Shown here: positions 14,889 through 18,777 of the stretch, piece by piece
Position numbering within the stretch: the stretch's first letter is position 1
Layout of the letters: every line of letters starts with the position of its first letter
Source of the DNA: DATDPM01 sp041498815
GTDB lineage: Bacteria; Pseudomonadota; Alphaproteobacteria; DATDPM01
DNA: 18,777 nucleotides
Reading direction: 5' to 3'
Assembly (NCBI GenBank): GCA_041498815.1
Contig: JBGQJC010000045.1
Coordinates: 1-18,777, forward strand
Position numbers and translations under genes: made by a program
The notes under the pieces: model-generated
What the model was told of the DNA's origin: nothing
Databases searched by the model: none
The model's input: the letters and a program-made list of their open reading frames with translations, nothing else

Positions 14889-15928
14889 CCGGAGATTCCA
14901 TCGACGGCTTCCTGTTCGCGCCCGCCTCGGCGCGGGGCGCAGAGGCGCGCATCGTCAAGCATGGCACCGGCCTTGCCCTCGTGACGCGGGATGGCACGGC
15001 GGCGCTCGATCCCGCAACCTTGCGCATATCGGAGCGCGTCGGCCAAATCCCGCGGCGGATTTCCTGGCCCGACGGGCGCGTGTTCGAGACCGCCGACAAT
15101 GACGGCGTGGACCGGCTGATCCTTAGCGGCGGGCGCGATGCGCCGTCGCTATGGCTGGCGCGGATGGAGCGGTACCGCGGCGCGCTGATGGTTGCGGTTG
15201 CGGGCCTCGTTGCGCTCGGAATAGCAGGATTCGTTTGGGGCCTGCCGGCTTTCACCGAGGCCGCCGCCGCCCTGTTCCCAACCGAACTCGAAGCCCGGAT
15301 CGGCCGCGACACGCTCCAGGCGCTCGATGACATAGTGCTTCGGCCGAGCGCGCTTCCCCCCGATCGCCAGGCCAAGATCACGGCCATCTTCGACGGACTT
15401 ACCTCGGCCGCGGCGAAAATCAGCGGGTACCGCGGCGATTACGCATTGCTGTTCCGCAAGGGCGGCGCGCTTCGGGCGAACGCCTTCGCACTTCCGGGCG
15501 GCACCGTGGTCGTGACCGACGAATTGATCGAGCTTTCGCCCAGCGACGACGCCCTTGCCGGCGTGTTGGCCCATGAGATGGGCCATGTGATCGGCCGCCA
15601 CGGCGTCAAGCGCCTCATCTATGCCGAGGGGCTTTCGGTCGCCGACCTTCTCATGGGTGGCGGGACAACGTCGTATCGGGCGGTGGCGGGGGCCTCCACC
15701 ATGCTTTTGAATCAGGCGTATTCACGCGATTTCGAGCGCGAAGCGGATGTGCGCGCAACGGAAATCTTGAAGCTGTCGGGGCGAGATCCCGATGCGCTCG
15801 CGGACATGCTGGAAGCGTTGGCGAAAGACTGCGGCGCGAGTTGCGACACGATTCCCTGGCTTTCCAATCATCCCGGAATCGCCGAGCGCGTCCGCTCCAT
15901 CCGGGCGCACGGAAGCGGCGCCACCTAA
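14885..15928 (+). CDS. M48-family zinc metalloprotease, membrane-anchored
   Basis: A 347-aa protein. GTG 14885 is chosen because it overlaps the stop of the DUF898 gene as GTGA; the frame is open for another 278 codons upstream, but that part only shadows the DUF898 gene. Residues 1-95 form a soluble N-terminal domain without signal peptide. One membrane segment follows (~99-120, ALMVAVAGLVALGIAGFVWGL) and then the peptidase domain. The zinc site is HEMGH (230-234) with the third ligand in EREAD (284-288). The family's substrate-strand AFALPGGTVVVTDELIEL (200-217) and SNHPGIAERV (327-336) are present. It probably degrades or trims envelope proteins; the partner is likely the co-translated YjgN-type protein. 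Confidence 0.9.
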   Translation: MTGDSIDGFLFAPASARGAEARIVKHGTGLALVTRDGTAALDPATLRISERVGQIPRRISWPDGRVFETADNDGVDRLILSGGRDAPSLWLARMERYRGALMVAVAGLVALGIAGFVWGLPAFTEAAAALFPTELEARIGRDTLQALDDIVLRPSALPPDRQAKITAIFDGLTSAAAKISGYRGDYALLFRKGGALRANAFALPGGTVVVTDELIELSPSDDALAGVLAHEMGHVIGRHGVKRLIYAEGLSVADLLMGGGTTSYRAVAGASTMLLNQAYSRDFEREADVRATEILKLSGRDPDALADMLEALAKDCGASCDTIPWLSNHPGIAERVRSIRAHGSGAT

Positions 15929-16070
15929 CCGCCGACCGTGAGCCCGCCCGGTTTTTTGGAACCGGACCGTGGTTTCCGGAAAATTTGCTGATCCGTCAAA
16001 GGCTTGGACAAGGTTTCCGGTTTGGGGGTATCCTGTGCAAAACCATGGGATCTCGGCAGGGGGGCATAAG

Positions 16071-16643
16071 ATGAAACCGCTATTCGTGATGAGCTTGTTG
16101 GGACTGTGCCTGCTGGCAAGCGGCGCGCGCGCCGAAGATGCGCAGTCGCCCAAGGCGGCGATGAACGAGCAGATGCGCGCCAAGATGGAGGCGGACACGC
16201 AGAAGTGCCACGACACGCAATTCCCGAATCACCGCGCGGCGGCCCAGTGCATGAACGAAGCGATGATGCGGCCCATGATGGCCGCTAATTACCCGTACAT
16301 GGACATGGTCCAGCTCGTCGCGGCCTACCGCGTGGCCTGCGCGCAAAAGATGGACGCGGGCGAGCTGAGTGAGGACTCCTGCAACAAGCGCCTCGGCGAT
16401 CTCCGACAGCGCGTCTCGGCCGAGGAGGCGCGGCGGCGCAACCCCCCTCCGGCCGCCGCAATCCCGGCGCCGGCGGCCAAACCGGGCGCCAAACCCGTTG
16501 CCAAACCCGTGGCCTCGCGCAAACCCGGTCTGGGGCCGCTCCTCAAGGGGCTGGCCACCTGGTCTGCGGGTGACGACAAAGTGGCGGTGAAGCCGGGACA
16601 AATCGTCTGCATGCAGAGAGACCCGGTCATAACCTGCTACTGA
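16071..16643 (+). CDS. Secreted protein, unknown function, 190 aa
   Basis: ATG 16071 with AGGGGGG upstream starts a clear Sec signal peptide (MKPLFVMSLLGLCLLASGARA, likely cleaved before EDAQ). The mature part (about 22-130) is helical and Met-rich with four spaced cysteines (KCHDTQ, AQCMNE, VACAQ, SCNKR), suggesting disulfides in the periplasm. A Pro/Ala/Lys-rich linker (~136-165, repeated KPxAKPxA) precedes a C-terminal stretch with two more cysteines (VCMQRDPVITCY). I do not recognise the family. The upstream in-frame extension to 15969 has no RBS and breaks the signal peptide logic. The next secreted protein gene follows after 26 bp. Confidence 0.75.
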   Translation: MKPLFVMSLLGLCLLASGARAEDAQSPKAAMNEQMRAKMEADTQKCHDTQFPNHRAAAQCMNEAMMRPMMAANYPYMDMVQLVAAYRVACAQKMDAGELSEDSCNKRLGDLRQRVSAEEARRRNPPPAAAIPAPAAKPGAKPVAKPVASRKPGLGPLLKGLATWSAGDDKVAVKPGQIVCMQRDPVITCY

Positions 16644-16669
16644 GGATCGCCACCGGCGCCCTCGTTTTC

Positions 16670-16942
16670 ATGGCCGCCTATAGGCAACAGACATTACGCA
16701 CCAAATCGGCTTTCGTTATCGCCGGTGCATTGGCGTTGCTTCTGCTCTGCGCCGGCGCTAGAGCCGAAGTGACCGGGCAAACGCAAGTGGCGCCAACCGG
16801 CCCGCCCGGCGTCATCACCCTCAATCCCTATGTGGCGGCGGCGAAATTCGTCGTCGCCGGCAGCGATCTCGACCGCAACGTCAAGGACGCGGCTTCCGAG
16901 ATCGCGAAGAAGATCGCCGCCCGCGTCCAGAACCCGCAATAA
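16670..16942 (+). CDS. Small secreted or periplasmic protein, 90 aa
   Basis: ATG 16670 opens a 90-aa frame with a Sec signal peptide: basic head AAYRQQTLRTK, hydrophobic SAFVIAGALALLLLC, cut site near AGARAEV. The mature peptide of about 57 residues has a Pro/Gly segment (QVAPTGPPGVITLNPY) and an amphipathic helix ending KKIAARVQNPQ. The Cys before AGARA could hint at a lipobox, but ALLLLCAG fits it poorly. No family is recognised. It lies 26 bp behind the 190-aa secreted protein gene and may be co-expressed. Confidence 0.6.
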   Translation: MAAYRQQTLRTKSAFVIAGALALLLLCAGARAEVTGQTQVAPTGPPGVITLNPYVAAAKFVVAGSDLDRNVKDAASEIAKKIAARVQNPQ

Positions 16943-16998
16943 CCGGCGGCATTTGAGGTCCACCCGCCCACCCGCCGGGAGCCAGGGCCTCAAGCCTA

Positions 16999-17036
16999 TT
17001 GTATGCGTTTATGCATACATGATATAATACATACAA
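16999..17036 (+). promoter_or_regulatory. Promoter and operator of the GntR regulator gene
   Basis: TTGTAT (-35, 16999-17004) and a perfect TATAAT (-10, 17023-17028) are 18 bases apart. The predicted transcription start (17034-17036) coincides with the start codon. GTATGC (17001-17006) and GCATAC (17013-17018) form an inverted repeat; TTGTATG (16999-17005) also pairs with CATACAA (17030-17036) as a larger one. The half-sites bracket both promoter hexamers, as expected for autorepression by the encoded GntR protein. Confidence 0.75.
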
Positions 17037-17425
17037 TGATGCTAAAGAGGCTTCGCATCGAAGACAGCGGGGTGCCGATTTACGTGCAGCTGCGCGAGCA
17101 GATTTTGCAAGCCATCGGCAGCGGCGTCGTCGGTCCCGGCCGCCAATTGCCGACCATGCGGCAGGTTGCGGTGACCCTCAAGGTCGACCTCAACACGGTG
17201 CAGCGCGCCTATGCGAGCCTCGAGCGCGAAGGCGTGCTGACCACGGTGCGCGGGCGCGGCACCTTCGTCTCGCAACACCCGCCCAAGGTCGACCCCGCGC
17301 TGCGTAAGGCGAACGTCGAAGGCGTCGCGCACAAGACGATCGCGCTCGCCCAATCGCTCGGGATCGACGCGGCCGAGGTGGGGCGCGCCATCCTGCGCAT
17401 GGCCGCAACCAAGTCGTCGTCGTAA
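17036..17425 (+). CDS. GntR-family transcriptional regulator, YtrA-like
   Basis: A 129-aa regulator. The winged helix-turn-helix spans ~12-78: VPIYVQLREQILQAIGSG, PGRQLPTMRQVAVTLKVDLNTVQRAYASLEREGVL, then the wing TTVRGRGTFVS. A short C-terminal helical part (~85-125) without a large ligand domain is typical of the YtrA subfamily, which usually controls a downstream membrane system. Start 17036 (or the adjacent ATG 17039) is chosen because an upstream ATG at 17003 would translate through the promoter. With the predicted transcription start at the ATG, the mRNA would be leaderless. The slipin gene follows after 16 bp and is the likely target together with the regulator itself. Confidence 0.9.
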   Translation: MMLKRLRIEDSGVPIYVQLREQILQAIGSGVVGPGRQLPTMRQVAVTLKVDLNTVQRAYASLEREGVLTTVRGRGTFVSQHPPKVDPALRKANVEGVAHKTIALAQSLGIDAAEVGRAILRMAATKSSS

Positions 17426-17441
17426 TCAAGGAGAGCGGTTC

Positions 17442-18269
17442 ATGAATCCCATCAGTCTCGCGATTTTTTTCATCTGCGTTTTTGTGGCGAGCGCCCTGTT
17501 CCTCCTCCAGGGGCCGGGAATCGCGGCCGGGGGCGTGCTGGCCTTCGGCACCTTCATCGTCTTCGGCCTGCAAATGGCCCGGCAATGGGAGCAGGCGGTG
17601 GTGCTCCGCGCCGGCAAACTCAGCGGCATCAAGGGCCCCGGATTGTTTTTGATCATCCCGGTCATCGACAGCATCGCGGCCTGGATCGATCAGCGCATCC
17701 AAACCACCGAAGTGAACGCCGAGAAGGCGCTGACCAGGGACACGGTGCCGGTCAATGTCGACGCCATCGTGTTCTGGATCGTGCAAGACACGGAAAAGGC
17801 GGCCCTCGAGATCGCCGATTACAAACAAGCCATCCAGCGCGTGGCGCAGACCACGCTGCGCGAAACGATCGGCTCCTCCATGCTTTCGGAGTTGCTCTCC
17901 GACCGGCAGGCGGCCGACGAACGGCTGAAAACCGTGATCGGCAAGAAAACCGCCGAATGGGGCATCACGGTCAATTCCGTGGAAATCCGCGACGTCGCCA
18001 TACCCGACGCCCTGCAAGACGCCATGAGCCGCCAAGCCCAGGCCGAGCGCGAGAAACAAGCCCGCGTCATCCTGGGATCGGCGGAAGAAGAGATCGCCCA
18101 GAAATTCCTCAACGCCTCGAAGGTCTATGCCGATAACCCCGTCGCCCTGCAGCTGCGCGCCATGAACATCGTCTATGAGACCACCAAGGAGCGCGGCGCC
18201 ACCATCTTGATGCCGAGCGCCATGGTCGATTTCATGAACCCCGCCGGGATCGCGGCACGGCGTACTTAA
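17442..18269 (+). CDS. Slipin (stomatin-like SPFH/band 7 protein)
   Basis: A 275-aa membrane-anchored protein; ATG 17442 follows AAGGAGAG. Two hydrophobic segments (~4-22 and 28-44) form the N-terminal hairpin anchor. The band 7 domain (~45-205) contains QWEQAVVLRAGKLSGIKGPGLFLIIPVIDSIAAWIDQRIQTTEV, the conserved TRDTVPVNVDAIVFW and LRETIGSSMLSELLSDR. A charged coiled-coil stretch (~212-240, QAQAEREKQARVILGSAEEE) drives oligomer formation. Such proteins form large membrane scaffolds linked to microdomains and proteases. No NfeD partner is visible in the window, which separates it from the NfeD-paired stomatin type. It is translated right after the GntR gene, so regulation by that protein is likely. 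Confidence 0.92.
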   Translation: MNPISLAIFFICVFVASALFLLQGPGIAAGGVLAFGTFIVFGLQMARQWEQAVVLRAGKLSGIKGPGLFLIIPVIDSIAAWIDQRIQTTEVNAEKALTRDTVPVNVDAIVFWIVQDTEKAALEIADYKQAIQRVAQTTLRETIGSSMLSELLSDRQAADERLKTVIGKKTAEWGITVNSVEIRDVAIPDALQDAMSRQAQAEREKQARVILGSAEEEIAQKFLNASKVYADNPVALQLRAMNIVYETTKERGATILMPSAMVDFMNPAGIAARRT

Positions 18270-18294
18270 GCCGTACCCTAGGGCGCGCTATAAT
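18266..18294 (+). promoter_or_regulatory. Possible promoter between slipin and the last gene
   Basis: A perfect TATAAT (18289-18294) has TTAAGC 17 bases upstream (18266-18271; three of six). The -10 lies in the loop of a GGCGCG / CGCGCC inverted repeat (18282-18287, 18295-18300). That could instead be a terminator-like hairpin for slipin or an operator. Confidence 0.4.
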
Positions 18295-18345
18295 CGCGCC
18301 GGATTCCGGCGCCGGCACGGCGGCGTCAACGCGGGGAGGCACCGA

Positions 18346-18777
18346 ATGTTCAGCCTGCGCACCCATGCCTTGATTTGCGGCGGAATTCTGGGCGCCCTGA
18401 TCCTGCTTGCGGTGCTGGGGAACGCGCTTCAGGCCTCCGGCATCGTGACCGACCTGGGGCGTTTCCAAACGCCGGCGCAGATCCTGTTTTTCGGGCTGTT
18501 CGTGGCGCTCGGATTTTCCGCCGTGCCCGTCATCGTGAAGCTGGTGGTGGGGGCGCAGGTTCAAATCGGCAATGCCGACCGGCCCGTCATCAAACCCATC
18601 GTCGCCCATCACGCCAAGATCATCTGGGCCCTGTGGACGCTCATGTTCCTCGGCATGCTGCTGGCCGTGCCCGCCGCGATCGACGACGGCATGTTCGGCC
18701 CGGGCGCCGCGCGCAAGCTCCACGCCCTGATGCTCGGCAAATCGCAGGGAACGCTTGCGGCGGCCCCCGGCATGACG
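18346..18777 (+). CDS. Membrane protein, partial (cut by window end)
   Basis: ATG 18346 with GGGGAGG six bases upstream opens a frame that runs for 144 codons to the window edge without a stop. The product starts MFSLRTHALICGGILGALILLAVL and has three likely membrane segments: about 8-25, 46-70 (ILFFGLFVALGFSAVPVIVKLVV) and 93-110 (IIWALWTLMFLGMLLAVPAAI). A soluble stretch DDGMFGPGAARKLHALMLGK follows. I do not recognise the family. It is in the same direction as slipin, 76 bp downstream, with a possible promoter of its own. Confidence 0.75.
   Translation, partial: MFSLRTHALICGGILGALILLAVLGNALQASGIVTDLGRFQTPAQILFFGLFVALGFSAVPVIVKLVVGAQVQIGNADRPVIKPIVAHHAKIIWALWTLMFLGMLLAVPAAIDDGMFGPGAARKLHALMLGKSQGTLAAAPGMT

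Overview
The window is high-GC DNA from a Gram-negative bacterium, most likely an alphaproteobacterium. Four things point there: a ribosomal operon ending 5S rRNA then tRNA-fMet, an LpxR-type lipid A deacylase, a 3-hydroxybutyrate dehydrogenase, and a TTAA-N7-TTAA site of the CtrA type upstream of a flagellar-cap-like gene. I cannot name the species from sequence alone; a Rhodospirillales-like organism is a guess.

Layout. (1) 1-650: the 3' end of a ribosomal operon, with partial 5S rRNA, an unusual 80/81-bp tandem repeat whose every unit carries the first ~19 nt of tRNA-fMet, the intact tRNA-fMet, and a strong intrinsic terminator. (2) 650-2800: an accessory stretch with different codon use. 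It holds a small ParB-like DGHNR protein, a two-helix membrane protein, a 54-aa ORF, a HEPN (AbiU2-like) putative RNase and a 74-aa hypothetical. Two short copies of the tRNA 3' end (1452 and 2476) suggest att-like scars of integration at the tRNA. (3) 2960-6620: a CFA-synthase-family methyltransferase followed by the ergothioneine genes egtB and egtD, which overlap by one base. (4) 6750-10700: lpxR-like, an HU-family DNA-binding protein on the minus strand, a frameshifted small basic protein gene, bdhA, and a FliD-like protein on the minus strand. (5) 10990-13690, minus strand: a YeiH-family transporter downstream of an FAD monooxygenase-like gene. (6) 13790-15930: a DUF898 (YjgN) membrane protein overlapping an M48 metalloprotease gene. 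(7) 16070-18777: two small secreted proteins, a YtrA-type GntR regulator with a consensus-like promoter inside inverted repeats (probably leaderless and autoregulated), a slipin, and a membrane protein cut by the window end.

How the genes work together. egtB and egtD supply the first two committed steps of ergothioneine synthesis (histidine trimethylation, then oxidative sulfur transfer), but egtC and egtE partners are not adjacent. yjgN and the M48 protease are translationally coupled. The GntR regulator probably controls itself and the slipin 16 bp downstream. The rest is mostly envelope and housekeeping content. The least explained parts are the tRNA-derived repeat array and the small accessory island behind it.
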